Shown: piece after piece, positions 1 to 12,686 of the stretch
Position numbering within the stretch: position 1 is the first letter of the stretch
How the letters are laid out: the number at the start of each line of letters is the position of its first letter
Assembly: GCA_036571765.1 (NCBI GenBank)
Contig: BROE01000022.1
Span: forward strand, 16,798,383 to 16,862,382
DNA length: 64,000 bases
Source of the DNA: Plecoglossus altivelis
Lineage: Eukaryota > Chordata > Actinopteri > Osmeriformes > Plecoglossidae
Direction of reading: 5' to 3'
Program-made: the position numbers and the translations under genes
Notes under the pieces: model-generated
What the model saw: only the letters and a program-made list of their open reading frames with translations
Told to the model about the DNA's origin: nothing
The model's database searches: none

Positions 1-941
1 ATAAGAGAGAGTTGCCTGTGTGTGTATGTGCGGATTGACTCCAGGTAATAGTATCAGATTTGGGATTTGGGAACCTGTCACGGCCAATGTCCGTTTCCAT
101 GCTTACAGTAATTGTTTTACAGGTTTAGCGGCAACAGACAGACAGGCGAACAGACAGACAGACGGAGGCTGGGTGGAGTTGGTGGAGATGCCTGCCAGAC
201 ATGTTTATTAATGACAGATCAGACCTACAGCTCAGACAGGCTGGTAGCATCAGAGACAGGTACTGTATATAGGTATGTTCTGGAAATAGTCAACTAATAC
301 CCTCTGGAAGACGCATTGAGACACATTACAGCCATTACACATCACACATATCTCCTCATGCTTAGCCCCCCCAGCCCCCCCCCCACCCCACCCCTTTCCT
401 TTACACCCAGTCACGTCAGTCCTCTACAAAGAGAGATTCTTCCTCTGTGGTGGTGCTCTCATTCGGTACAATCAGCGGTTGACAGATGACATCACATCCT
501 GTTTTCCTGCGAGCTGAAGTCTCTGACATCCAGAGGCCTCCAACGTCAACATTCATTTCTTCTTTAGAGTGCTTCCAGCACCGCTTTCGGTCACAAACAA
601 CCTAACACCCTACAACACACACACACACACACAGACATCACAACGCACACAGACACCCGCACGCACACACACAAACGCACAACACAGGCACAGCTAAAAG
701 GAACATGATGTTCGTGCAAAGATATGGAAAAGAAAAGGAAAAAAAAATACAACAAAACCAAGGAATGATGAACAAATACAATTCAAACAAACAGCTACGA
801 AAACCTACATTCGGCTACAACTCATGACAAGGGGACAACGATGAATCCAAATGAACGTGCAATAGTGCAATTTCTCAGTTCGAGCCACGTCTTTTAGTTC
901 GTCTTCAGGTCGGGTCTGCGACGCATCCCAACCCGTCTGTT
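1..941 (-). other. frzb: frzb 3' UTR and downstream sequence
   Basis: This stretch lies downstream of the frzb stop codon on the minus strand. It has no convincing coding exon. It contains short CA runs (about 615-680) and a C-rich patch at 368-395. A minus-strand AATAAA (plus TTTATT at 205-210) is the best candidate poly(A) signal and would give a 3' UTR of roughly 0.75 kb. The UTR extent is inferred; only the hexamer and the stop position are seen directly. Confidence 0.5.
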
Positions 942-3900
942 TCAGTGGCGGCCCCGCCTCGCTCCGCCTTTCCCTGAGCCCCCTCTGCTCTGGTCACGCA
1001 GCACCTGGTCCCATCGCTGCAAACACACACACACACACATCCACACACACAACACAGATGCATCTTCAGAACAGAAACAAACCAGACTGCACGCCCTAAT
1101 CTGCGCGTTTGACGTCAGGTCAGTTGGCCATGCTGTCGGAGGGCTGACCCTGACACTGGCGCCTTTGTCCCCCCTCCCCTTCCCTCCCCTCCTCCCCCTC
1201 CTCCCTCCCCTCTCTCCCCGCCCCCCCCCCCCTCTTGAGAGTCTACTGGCAGTAGCTGCAGGGGCCGGGCCGGCCGACCAATCCGCTCTCCCCGAGCAAA
1301 CAGAACACCCCCGCCCACCGCTGAGTAAAACTCAAAGGAAAAAAGGAAGTTCTGTAAACTGACCAACGACCGCTGACTAGCGCAGACTTACTAGCGTAGA
1401 CTGACTAGCACAGACTGGCTAGCGTAGACTGACTAGCGTAGACTGACTAGCACAGACTGACTAGCACAGACTGACCAGCGCAGACTGACTAGCGCAAACT
1501 GACTAGCAAAGACTGACCAGCCCAGACTGACCAGCCCAGACTGACAAGCGCAGACTGACTAGCGCAGACTGACTAGCCCAGACTGACTAGCGCATACTGA
1601 CCCACACAGACTGACTAGCACAGACTGGCTAGCGTAGACTGACTAGCGCAGATGTCAGCTTCGAGATCCTTCCTCCAGGGACCCAGCCAGAGCGCGCTAC
1701 CTTGTGAATGTCCCCCAGACAGAACCTGTACGACTCATTTCCCTACCTTGACTTTACGTCCCATCCTGTCTCTCCACTTCTGCACGATGGAGCCTTCAAT
1801 CAGCAGAAGCCTGCAGGACACACACACACACATATGAGGGTCAGACCAACACACACACACACACATGTGAGGGTCAGACAAATACACATACACACACATG
1901 TGAGGGTCAGACCAATACACACACACACACGCACTCTGTCATACACACACATACAGTCCCACTCTTTGTCATACACACACACACAACATGTGAGGGCAGA
2001 CAAATACACACACACACACCTGTGAGGGTCAACAATACACACAGCTACACACACAACTGTGAAGGGTCAGACCAACACACACACACACGACACGACATGT
2101 GACACGGTCCGAACCAACACACCACAATCAATCAGACACATGTGAGCGTCAGACCAACACACAACACACACGACAGCACACACAACATACACAACACAGT
2201 GAGGGTCACGACCAAATACACACACACACACACATGTTGAGGGTCCAGACCAACACACACCCCACACACATCAATTTAACATACAACACATGTGAGGGTC
2301 AGACGCAATAACACACACACACACAATGTGTGTGAGGGATAGACAGGGAGATACACACACGTTGTCATGGACACGCACGCGAATGTGTCATGGACAGATG
2401 CACACGTAGAAGAGACACACACAGGAGAATCGAGTGCATACGTGTGTGTGTTGGTACGTGTGTGTGTGTAACGTGTGTGTGTACGTGTGTGTGGTGAGGT
2501 GGTTCTGACCTGGATCTCTCCTCGTTCTCGTAGCCCAGGATGATGTACTCCTCGTTGGCAGTGAGAGGAGGACAGAGGCACCCAGAGTTGTAGTAGAGGG
2601 TCACCGTGTCTCTGGGGATGTTGACCAGCGAAGACTTGAGAACATCTCGCACCTCCACAATGGCGCTCAGGTCGTGGCTTCGGCTGCGGATCTCCTTCAC
2701 GCGCGCGCGGATCACTGGGAATCGCCAGGGGAGAGTCAACGTGACTCACTTAACACCATGTTGGTTCATTAGCGGCTCGCGGTTCGTTTACACCGAATGG
2801 ATTGATTTAAGACCCAGCGCGCACTCATTTGCAAGCCATGTGTCACATTGACGGATTTATTTGATGGCAAAGTATTTTTCCTCAAAATCACTTTTTTTTC
2901 TCTCTCTCTCCTTCCTAACCCCCTCTCCATGTGGAACTCTCTCGCTCCCTCCCCAACTCCCGCTCTCTTCCCTCTTCCTCCTTTTCCTCTCCTCTCAACT
3001 CCTCCTCTCTCCTCTCTCCTTCTGGAGCTGTCTGGCTCCCTCCTAACTCCCCCCTCCTCTCCCTCTGGAGCTGCTCTCGCTCCTCCCCAACTCTCGTCTC
3101 TCTCTCTCGCTCCTCCCTAACTCCCTCCTTCTCTCCCTCTGGAGCTCTCTCGCTCCCTCCCCAACTCTCTCTCTCTCCCTCCCTATCTCTTTCTTCTTCT
3201 TTCTCTCTTTTTTCACTCCCTCTCTCTCTCCTCACCTTCTGGAGCTCCCTCCCCAACTCCCTCTCTCTCCCCTCTGGACCTCCTCTCGCTGCCTCTCCCC
3301 AACTCTCTCTCTCTCCCTCTGGAACTCTCTCGCTCTCCCTCCCAATCTCTCTCTCTCCCCTGGAACTTCTCCTCCCTCCCCAACTCTCTCTCTCTCTCCT
3401 CTGGAGCTCTCTCCTCCTCCCAACTCCCTCTCTTCTCCCTCTGGGGGTGGAGCTCTCTCGCTCCCTCGCCTCAACTCCGCGTCTCTCCCTTCTGGAGCTC
3501 TCCGTTCGCTCCCTCCCCAACTCTGCTCATCTCTCCCTCTGGATACTTCTCTCTCGCTCCCTCCCCAACTCCCTCTCTCTCCCTCTGGAGCTCCCTCGCT
3601 TCCCTCCACCACTCCGCTCTCTCCCTCTGGAGCTCTCTCGCTCCCTCCCCAACTCCCGCTCTCTCCCTCTGGAGCTCTCTCGCTCCCTCCCCAACTCTCT
3701 CTCTCTCCCTCTAGAGCTCTGGAGCTCCCTCCCCAACTCTCTCTATCTCTCTCTCCCCCTCTGGAGCTCTCTCGCTCCCTCCCCAACTCTCTCTCTCTCT
3801 CTCTCTCTCTAACTCTGGAGCTCTCTGGCTCCCTCCCGAACTCCCGCTCTCTCCCTCTCTCTCTCTCCCTCCTGAACCCGTTCACTCTCCCTTCAAACAC

Positions 3901-5025
3901 ACTGGCTCTGTGGCCCGACAAATAAAGAGGATCCCACTCACCGTAGTTATAGTTGTTCTTTAAGTAGGTTTTGAGACTCAGGCGAACGGTCTTGCACTTG
4001 CAGCGATCTGAAACGACACACGCAAACAGTTAAGGGGGAAAAAAAGGACACCATAAAATGTAATCATGTAATCCATCGAATAAACACCCTGGGAAACCAC
4101 AAAAAAGCTTAGACTTTCTCTAACCACAGGTCTCAGTCCTTGGTGGAAGGACTTCAGCAGGAAATCTAAAAGTCATTCGAAAGCATTTTGAAATGGAGCC
4201 GAATGTAATGGACTGTAATGGAGGTGTCCGTTTCTCAAAATCTTTTTTTTTTTACCTCCGTTGGTCCCTTTGCAGTGGACATTGTGGGAGTCCATTGGAA
4301 AGTCAGGGGTCGACTCTGCACAGCACAAGCAAGATAGTGAGACCCATGACAGCATGATGCACTGAGTTAATACAGGAAGGTTACAGTGTGGGTTCGACCA
4401 CGCAACAAGGTCTCTCACCTGGAGAGCACTTAGACGGGTCCTGGTAGTATGGATTGTCTGAGGGAAAGAGAGGAATGATTTACACCAACAGTACTAGCAG
4501 TTAAGTACAGAGAAAAAAAAATCGGTAGGAACCGACTTAAGATCAGCCAGGATTTTTCATCACTGTCCTACCGGGTCCTTCAGCTTTCACGATAGCCTCG
4601 GGGGAGATGCACACTCCACGGTCGTATACCGGCAGGTCCTCGCAGGCTAGACTTTCGGGCCAGGTGTGGTTGTAGCGTTTCATAACCGGCTCGCAGCCGC
4701 ACTTGGCCCGTTCGCACACGGACTTGCACGGCTTGATGGGGTCGTGCTGAAAGTCTATGGTGCAGATAGGCGCGTACATGGCACATAGGAAAAAGAGAAG
4801 ATCCGGGCTGCATCCGGTGCCAAGGAGCCCCTCAAACTGCTCTATGGCCAGGACGGCGTTAGCCTGGGTGCTGTGGTGGAGGTGGTTCGGCATTTTGGTC
4901 ATGTTCCACGGCATGGACCGGCAGAGCGGGATCCGAATGGGCTCGCAAGCCGCGGCCGAGGCGCGAGGCACCCCGAACATACAGGTAACGGCGAGGAACG
5001 AGATGTAGAGCTTGTGAGAAAACAT
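942..5025 (-). CDS. frzb: secreted frizzled-related protein 3 (Frzb), seven coding exons
   Basis: Frzb is a secreted Wnt antagonist that binds Wnts through a frizzled-type cysteine-rich domain. Coding exons on the minus strand are 5025-4572, 4457-4419, 4315-4256, 4007-3942, 2714-2510, 1810-1747 and 1016-942. All introns are GT-AG, the phases agree throughout, and they give 320 codons plus stop (human FRZB is 325 aa). The first ATG (5025) starts a hydrophobic signal peptide followed by AAACEPIRIPLC. Exon 1 holds the CRD, including MPNHLHHSTQANAVLAIEQF, LLFFLCAMYAPIC and VYDRGVCISPEAIV. Exons 4-7 hold the netrin-like domain (RCKC, SSLVNIPRDTV, GCLCPPL, EGSIVQKW). The CRD matches FRZB more closely than SFRP4. 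Odd points are an extra cysteine in the CRD (KCGC instead of the mammalian RQGC, codon 4699-4701) and a 39-nt exon 2 with no counterpart in human FRZB. The C-terminal tail is short and basic, ending GRH. Confidence 0.95.
1372..1651. repeat. 14-bp minisatellite in frzb last intron
   Basis: About 20 tandem copies of a 14-bp unit (CTGACTAGCGCAGA and variants with GTAGA, CACAGA or CCCAGA). It lies between the last two frzb coding exons. The variants are interspersed, as expected for an old, slowly homogenising array. Confidence 0.9.
1817..2350. repeat. compound CA / TGTGAGGGTCAGACCAA minisatellite
   Basis: Tandem units combine a CA run with the core TGTGAGGGTCAGACCAA, about a dozen copies. Units become irregular from about 2080 to 2300 with single-base insertions. 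It lies in the frzb intron between exons 5 and 6. Confidence 0.85.
2890..3880. repeat. CT-rich minisatellite filling a frzb intron
   Basis: About 1 kb of near-pure pyrimidine on the plus strand, built from units like CTCTGGAGCTCTCTCGCTCC followed by CTCCCCAACTCTCTC. The frzb sense strand is therefore a long polypurine tract. Long open frames on both strands here (for example 293 codons at 2931-3812) are repeat artefacts. It fills most of the intron between frzb exons 4 and 5. Confidence 0.9.
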
Positions 5026-8000
5026 TGTTGGTAGATTCACACAGGTGTCTCCCAAACTGAAGAGCAGGCGTCTCGCTTCAGTGACCCGGTTATAAAAACT
5101 GACGGGGAGCGATTCAATGCGCAATCGTAAAAACAGAACGCCGCTGCGTAAAGTTTGAGTCAATCTACCCAAACAGGCACAAACTTTGCGTCACGTTGAA
5201 AGACAAATGAAAGCAAAAGAGGAAAATTCATCTTTTGAATCAAAAACGTGTATGTCTGAAATCTCAAAGTTGTAGATTCCTACACGCTTCGCTGTTTGGC
5301 TACTCCACTGGCGCGCGTGTTCTCATTGTGGACGGAGCGGACGGGATGGGCGGCACGAGCACTTCTCCGGTTTGCGCTGCAGTGGTTTGCTCGCCGTTCG
5401 CGGGAGTGACCTCACTCTGCGGGACCAGCTTTTTTCTACTCGTGCACCTTCCCCCTCAAGCCTCGTGCACGTTCCTTCTCCAGCCCGACCCACCTCCACG
5501 AGCTCGTTGTACTGTGTGGTAGGTCCACTCATTCCTCAGACTTTTTTTTTGTTGTTGCGAAAGGACACGTGTTTTACTGCATTCTGACAACAACAAAAAA
5601 AAGTTACGAAATCCTCAGAACGCCACAGGAGGCAACTTTAATCAGGCCGGAAGCAAGCCAAAATTCTCCATGCCGCGAGAGTGGTCAGAAAAGCCGAGGC
5701 TACCGCGCTGCTTATTAACAGCGCTTTAAGACTAGCTTGCGAGCAGATAAGGCAGGTGTGAATTGACGTTGTTGACACAGTTGCCAGGAGACAAAGAGCT
5801 TGCGGAGGAACGAACAGAATGATTAGGGCTATGGGGTGTGTGTATTATCATCCTGGGGTGGGGCTTGTGGTGGGAAGGGGTGAGGATTGTGGCCCAGGTG
5901 TTTTGGACCCACCCTAGAATGATAAAGAGGATGATATGGCTGTGGATTAGCAGCCCAACATGTTATTCTCAGACGGAGAGGGTTTGGTTTCCGTGGTAGG
6001 ACGTCTGGTTGAGGGGATTGCTGTGATAGTGGGCAGCTGGCCTTGAACACAGGTCAACCTGCCTTAAGAATATCTTGGAGTGTCTCGACATGGCTACCAC
6101 GACTGTCCAGTGAGGAGGGGGGGAGAGGGGGGGTGTGGTGGAGGGAGTTGGGGTGAGGGGGTTGATGTGTGTGATGTCAGTGGGTAGCGCAGAAGTGGCC
6201 CTGCAAGGCTGACTTCCTCACCAATATTTAGACAGTTAAAAACAGCCCTGAATACTTCACCCTGTGGGGAGTTCTGTGGGCTGCATACCAAAACATAGCT
6301 CAAGGCAACTCCCATGTCCAGGTCCTTGGGTTCTGAACGGACAGAACTGGAAAATGCTCAGCTCAACGCGGCTGGAAGCAGACCCGACTCCGCAGCTAGA
6401 CCCGCGGGCCTAAAATAGTCACAGAGGCTGTATGCATGACCTTCCCCGATGAGATCTCCCCCATTGCAAACAATAAAAGAGGCTACTTGTGTCTCGGTCG
6501 GGAAGAACAGTCGAAATCTCCCAGTCTGGACTCACAGACAGCAGCCGAATCGGAACATCAAACAATCTGGCTGGGTACTGAGTGGTTACAGACTGGCGCT
6601 TATTCCCATTCATGTACGGTCGAACGCGCTCCCACGAGCTGTTAGAAGACGACACGCTCGCACACACAGAAGACTGTTTCTCATTACGTTCGGACTGCCT
6701 CAGTGGAATAGTTGAGGCATCGAGACGAGACGTACATCAGATCTGCACTTCTCTCCACACTCCGTCAAATATGACCATCTGGGACTCGCCATAATATTTA
6801 GTTACTAGTCACTTAGACCAAAGCAGTTAAAGATGCTGTGCTTTGCGCAGTTTGGCAGAACATTCAAAGAAGCCCGAGTCTCATGGATACACATAACAAG
6901 GTCCAGGCGAAAGACAGATCGACTATGTAGCGAAACAACTTTCTCACGTTGTGAAACCTTTGATTCAATTCTTGTCTTCTATCACGTGTTTTTAACAGTT
7001 CCAGTTTCTCCACTAAGGTCTCTCCTAGACTCCTTCGTCCTAGTCCCTCACCGCCTTCTCACATCCGATTGGTGGAGGAGGTCGGAGGCCCCTCCCTTGG
7101 AGCGTTTCCTCCAATGAGTGCGGCGAAGGAAGTGAGAAATGGCGCACCGTGGAGAACCTCAAAGGGGGAGACCGAACTCCAGGGAGTCTCAGGAACTTAA
7201 CAACCGAGGAAACGTCTTATTGCGCAAATCCGTTCGATCAACAGAGAACCTGCCAATGACAATCAGTGTGAGAACTTGAAGGTTAATTCCGCCCTGGTCA
7301 TCTGGTGTCTGTGATCTTTACCAGGGTGTGTGAAGGAGCAGGGTCGCTCTTGCTTTCCATTAAGCAGAACCCGTTGCGGTCTCCCGCAGATCGCAGGCTT
7401 CAAATGCAGTGGTCAGAAATGATCTTTGTACACTGGCTACAGGACAGGACACACACAGATACACACAGAGAGAGAGAGAGAGAGATACACAAATATACAA
7501 ACCCACGAATCAGCACTCTACTAACAGTATGGCTGTAGTCACTCATATTTCTCCTGCTCAAGCCAGCGGGTTTTGTTCAACTAAGCTAGCGATACTGACT
7601 CTGGCCCATTAGATTAACCACTCTGGTATAAACTAGCTGAGTCACCTGTCAGGCTTCTATAGGCTAAACCATAAACTGCCAATCTCAATGCATTAAAGTA
7701 TGCGTGCGTGCGCGAGAGAGAGAGAGCGAGCGCGGGCAAGAGAGCATTACAGCATTCTTTAATCAATTCTGCGTCCCGACCGAATCAGTGGGTGGTTTGG
7801 TTCGATATGCGGCAGAGTAAATCTCAAATCTCAGCTTTGCACTGGGATGTGTGTGTGTGTGTGTGTGTGTTCTTATAAACATGTGTGCGTGTCTTTAAGA
7901 CATGCATGTTGTGTAGTGTTATAAGACTGAGGATGGGTCACTAGAAGCCTTACTGATCATTGTGGTCGGTTATAAGAGTCTGTAGAGGTTTGCAGACAAT

Positions 8001-8090
8001 CAAATAGACTGGGAGAGACTGGAGTAGACTAAAGTGAAGACAGAAGACTACGAGAGACTGGAGTTGATGAGAGAGTCTGGAGGGGTGAGT
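5026..8090. other. frzb upstream region and gene-free sequence
   Basis: Immediately upstream of frzb (about 5026-5500) lie its presumed 5' UTR and promoter. I see no clear TATA box in the correct orientation; TATAAAA at 5083-5089 is on the plus strand. The rest is mostly unique, moderately AT-rich sequence with a GA run at 7467-7486, another at 7713-7727 and a GT run at 7849-7870. No exon with splice support is visible on either strand. NCKAP1, which lies between FRZB and DUSP19 in mammals, is not recognisable here. Confidence 0.5.
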
Positions 8091-8094
8091 AGAT

Positions 8095-8512
8095 GCTATT
8101 TGGCCCAACAATCCCTCCACCTCCCTATCTTCCTGTTCCAAGAGGAAGCCCTCCACCTCCATATCTATCTTCCTGTTCGAAGAGGAAGCCCTCCAACTCC
8201 CTAACTAACTTCCTGTTCCAAAAGGAAGCCCTCCACCTCCTATCTTCCTGTTCCAAGCGGAAGCCCTCCACCTCCCTATCTATCTTCCTGTTTCAAGAGG
8301 AAGCCCTCCACCTCCCTAACTAACTTCCTGTTCCAAGAGGAAGCCCTCCACCTCCATATCTAACTTCCTGTTCCAAGAGGAAGCCCTCCAACTCCCTAAC
8401 TTCCTGTTCCAAGCGGAAGCCCTCCACCTCCCTAACTAACTTCCTGTTTCAAGAGGAAGCACTCCACCTCCCTAACTAACTTCCTGTTCCAAGGGGAAGC
8501 CCTCCACCTCCC
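8095..8512. repeat. minisatellite with core CTTCCTGTTCCAAGAGGAAG
   Basis: About eleven units of roughly 36-40 bp combine CTTCCTGTTCCAAGAGGAAG with CCCTCCACCTCCCTAACTAA. Each core contains a small imperfect inverted repeat (CTTCCTGTT...AAGAGGAAG) that could form a hairpin. Intergenic. Confidence 0.9.
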
Positions 8513-10660
8513 ATCCATCTGACACGGCTGGCCTAGTGCTTTCTGGGATACAGGGACTTTCCATCATATTTCTGTCACCGGGCCGGCCTTCCAACTCATC
8601 GGGGAGAAGTGAGGAAGAGAACACTTGGAGCAGAGGGGAAGAGAGCTGAGGCTTAGATACACACACACGAGAACTGACCCATACGCAGACACACACATGA
8701 TCACACACGAACACACACAAAAACACACACAGCCTTGAATATTTCAACACGCCTGTCACCCAGTTTAACCGCAGTTCAAGTTTAACAAAGTTACTGGCTA
8801 GCAGGAGAAATCTCAGTGGAAACTGAAGAGGTGCTGGCCAGTAGGAAAGCACACACTGGTGGGAAACGCATTTGACCCGACAATAATGCAGAGGGGGAAA
8901 AAATCGGCTCAGATATTAAAACATTATTCTGAAACTCATGAAACCTCTGTGTTTATCAAGCCTCCCTCTGACCTTAACCCTGACCCAACCCACCCCCTCC
9001 ATCCTCTTCCTCCTCCCCTCCCACGCTGCAATATCATAAATTCATCGGTGGAAGTAGGGTAGGGGGGGGCAGGAGGGGCAGGGGATAGCAGCGGGAGAGG
9101 CCTGGAGGGGGGGGGGCGCAGTAGGAACAGAGGGGCAGGGGTGGGGGGGTTAGGAACAGAGGCCTGGTGTCTGGAGAAAGATGCGGGTGGAAAACGACGG
9201 AGACCGTCTTCGTAACTGAATCAAAACGAAATCATAATTGAATCTAAACCCTCCGAAACACAATCAGAGCCTGGTAGCGGACGAACAGTGTTGGTCAAAC
9301 ACTGACTGTCTATGAAACCACATCAAAGCACTGCGCCTGCTGCCTCCACTTGAAATCTGACCGTTCGTTGTCCCTTGAGTTCTCTTCAGGGGGTCAGAAT
9401 AACCCGAAACCATGTTAAATGCACACCCACGCACACCCACAATGAGACATTTAGATTGTATGTGCCTCATTGAACTCAGACAAAACAAAATCTTTCTGAT
9501 TCATGTGCAGCATGGCTGCACGTTTCACTGCCCAAAAGAGGTTCAGGGTAAAAATGTAATGAACCTGCTTTATTTCAGGTTTGAAGGTGGGGCCTTTTTG
9601 ACTCGAAGGACAGGGGGAGTTGCAGAATCCGAAGAGAGCACGAGCGTTAAGTTTCGATGGACGTTGTGGAACAACAAGCTACTAAGTGATTGGTCAGGAG
9701 GCAAGGAGAATGATGATGGTTGAATGCCTCGCCTTGTTCCTGGCATTCCTCACCCCTCTCCTTCGTCAACGTGGTTCCTGTTAGCGGTGCGAACGGAACA
9801 CGCAACACGCCACACGCCAGCCTCTGGACACGCGGTCTCCCCTCTGCCTCTCACCACAGCTGATTAGGAATCAGATACCAAACTGATTTTTCGAACTCAA
9901 ATTGCTTTCAGATGTGGAGCGAAGCGTTTGCATGTGAGGGCCTGCTGAACGGCGGCCAACGCTCCTTTCACACACTCTGCGGGCCCCGGGGAAGCAGCCA
10001 CCAATTAGAATCCTCGGAACCGTTGGAAAAACAATCCTAACCTTCTGTCAGAGCTGGAACCGGGGCTGTGGAGGAGGGGGTGGGGGAGAAGGGGGGAGGG
10101 AGGGAAGGAGGAGAGGAGCCCAGAAGGAGGAGAGGTGAGGGAGAGGAGAACGCCGGGAGAGGCAGGAGAGACGGAGGAGAAGAAGGGGCTGGGTGGGGGG
10201 GGGGGGGAGCTGGGGAAGGGCTGCCTGGAGCAGGACAACAGCAGGCAGGATCATCTTTCCCCAGCCTGCTTGGCTGCTTATCTGACCCACCATGGAGTGG
10301 GAACAGAGACAACAAACCTATTACCTTCTCAGAAGAATGGTGTGTGTATGTGTACGTGTGCGTCTGTGTGTGTGTGTGTGTGTGTGTTCAGCTACTCCTC
10401 CGGAGTGAAGGTGCGTTCCCTCACCGCAAACACACCCACGTACAAACACACACATACGTAAACACACATTCCGGCATTCAAAACTAATTTTCTTCAGATT
10501 AAAGGGGGACTGTGTGACATAGCAGAGGGCTTATCCCGCCCCAGCAGTAGCTTCTGTAGAGGACAGCCCCCTGCCCCCTGCCTGCTGCATTAGAGCTGAC
10601 TTAGGCCCTGATGAAACCTGAACACCAGCAGTGGGGAGGCCATGAGGCAGCTTATCCCAA
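8513..10660. other. gene-free intergenic sequence
   Basis: No exon with splice or homology support is seen. The stretch contains CA/GT patches (about 8658-8730 and 10340-10390), G-rich runs around 9061-9150 and 10070-10210, and otherwise unique sequence. Confidence 0.5.
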
Positions 10661-10664
10661 CAGG

Positions 10665-10990
10665 CCCTCACAGACAGACCACCAGGACACCAGTCTGACA
10701 GAACACAGACCAGGACACCAGTCTGACAGACCACCAGGACACCAGTCTGACAGACCACCAGGACACCAGTCTGAGAGACCAGAGCACCAGTCTGACAGAA
10801 CACAGACCTCAGACCAGAACACCAGTCTGACAGACAAACCTCAGACCAGGATACCAGTCTGACAGAATACAGACCAGGACATCAGTCTGACAGACAAACT
10901 ACAGACCAGAACACCAGTCTGACAGAACACAGACCTCAGACCAGAACACCACTCTGATAGACTACAGACCAGGACACCAGTCTCACAGAC
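10665..10990. repeat. ACCAGTCTGACAGA minisatellite
   Basis: Roughly a dozen units built from ACCAGGACACCAGTCTGACAG with variable spacers (CACAGACC, CACCAGGAC, CTCAGACC). Intergenic. Reading frames on both strands are open only because of the repeat. Confidence 0.85.
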
Positions 10991-11639
10991 AGACAGACCG
11001 ACAGACAGACCGTTAAAAAGGCAGACAGACCGATCGACAGACAGCCTTCTGGAGCAGCATAACCACCCACTGAGAATCCCAACATCCTGAGACAGATCAG
11101 CTTGCTCCGACACGCCAGTCAACTAAACCGTGGGCTTGTTTTTGTTTGTCTCTCCCCACCAGACGACCTGTGTTTGGCTCAGCGTCTCCAAGTGTGTTTC
11201 TGTGTGTTTTCTTTCTCTGTTCCTCGAGCGATCGGCCAACGTTCAAACGACGTCAGCTTTGGGTGGAAGAAGCGGACGCCGTCGGACGCCCTTCGCCCCC
11301 CCCCCCCCCCCCTCTGAATCGTGATGCCAAGTCTGACCTCTGCTGACCTGGAGCTGAGGCCTGCTGATCTTTTACTGTTGCTATAAACCGCTGTTAAAAG
11401 TTTTTCTGCGCAAGATGGAAATATTCTTGGAAACATCTCGTGCTTTTCCAACATAAATAAAGTGTGCAGCTGTCCAAAACCACGCCGAGTGGACAGAGGA
11501 AGAGGAGGTCGCCGAGGGAGGGAGTTTGTTGTTTGAATAAGTGAAATCCAAGCCTTCTACGGCTAAATAAATCTGTTTTATTCCTTTAAGTGCTTGGAGG
11601 CATCCCTCTCTCTAGCCCTCGCTCGGAACCCACTATCCC

Positions 11640-11885
11640 CTCTCCTCTCCTGCTCCTCTCCAGCTCCTCTCTTGCTCCTCTCCAGCTCCTCTCCTGCTCC
11701 TCTCCAGCTCCTCTCTAGCTCCTCTCCAGCTCCTCTCCTGCTCCTCTCCTGCTCCTCTCCAGCTCCTCTCCAGCTCCTATCCAGCTCCTCTCCAGCTCCT
11801 CTCCTGCTCCTCTCCAGCTCCTCTCCATCTCCTCTCCTGCTCCTCTCCTGCTCCTCTCCAGCTCCTCTCCAGCTCCTCTCCCTCG
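11640..11885. repeat. 11-bp CTCCTCTCCAG minisatellite
   Basis: About 22 copies of an 11-bp unit, CTCCTCTCCAG alternating with CTCCTCTCCTG. Three units (33 bp) give the illusory 11-residue periodic frame on the minus strand. Intergenic. Confidence 0.9.
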
Positions 11886-12686
11886 CATGGGAGCCCCTGT
11901 TGTGCCTTCCTTTGGGAGAGGCTGGCTCCGGCTGCTGGTGGCTCCAAGAGGCTAACAAGGGGGGGGGGGAACCCCAAGCCATCCATGGCTGGCCCCGAGC
12001 ACAGGGTGCCAGTGTGCTCTCCTAGTCACGATCGTGCGTATTATGGCAGATCAACGCCACGATGAATCAGGCCTGATGTGTGTTCATCCGCAGGATGGAC
12101 CCGCTGACACGAACACTCCAGATAGACTGGCAGATGCACTCGTAGACACTGACGCGTGTACACGCAGTGATATGTGACTGTAGGGCTACGTCGGTCACGA
12201 CTTGTTACGCTGGAGGCCTACTGTTTCCAGATATCCTTCCACCTAGTGTGTGTATGTTAGGGAGCGTGTGTGTGTGTATGTGCTACATCGACCGCAAATG
12301 CCACTCCTGGATCGCTCTCACAGCCTTGCCATCCAGCGACACAGAACAGCCAAACAGCTGTCTAACCAACGCACGCACAAGCTGGAGAAAAAAAACCCTG
12401 AGAGCTTTTGATGTGGCACGAAGAGACCTCTGTGAAGAGCGAGCAGACGCACACATTTGGACGAGAGGCTTGGCGAGCGGAAAAGCTGCAAAAGTGTTGA
12501 TTCCATCTTGTTCCTCTGCTTCTCAGCGTCCAGCTGTCTGCCAGCTCACCCACAGACTGCTGCCACACCAGCCAGGAAGCGGAGAACCAGCAGGGCCAGC
12601 AGGCCAGGTTGTCAGGACACGAGGATGCTGGGAAACACGGCAGGTCCCGGAGCTTGAGAACGTCCAGCCGCCCCCTTCCAGACCTC

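Noticed and set aside
2931..3812. 293-codon open frame (plus) and 200-229-codon frames (minus)
   Set aside because: Low-complexity Ser/Leu/Pro or Arg/Glu translation of the CT/GA minisatellite inside a frzb intron; no homology or splice support.
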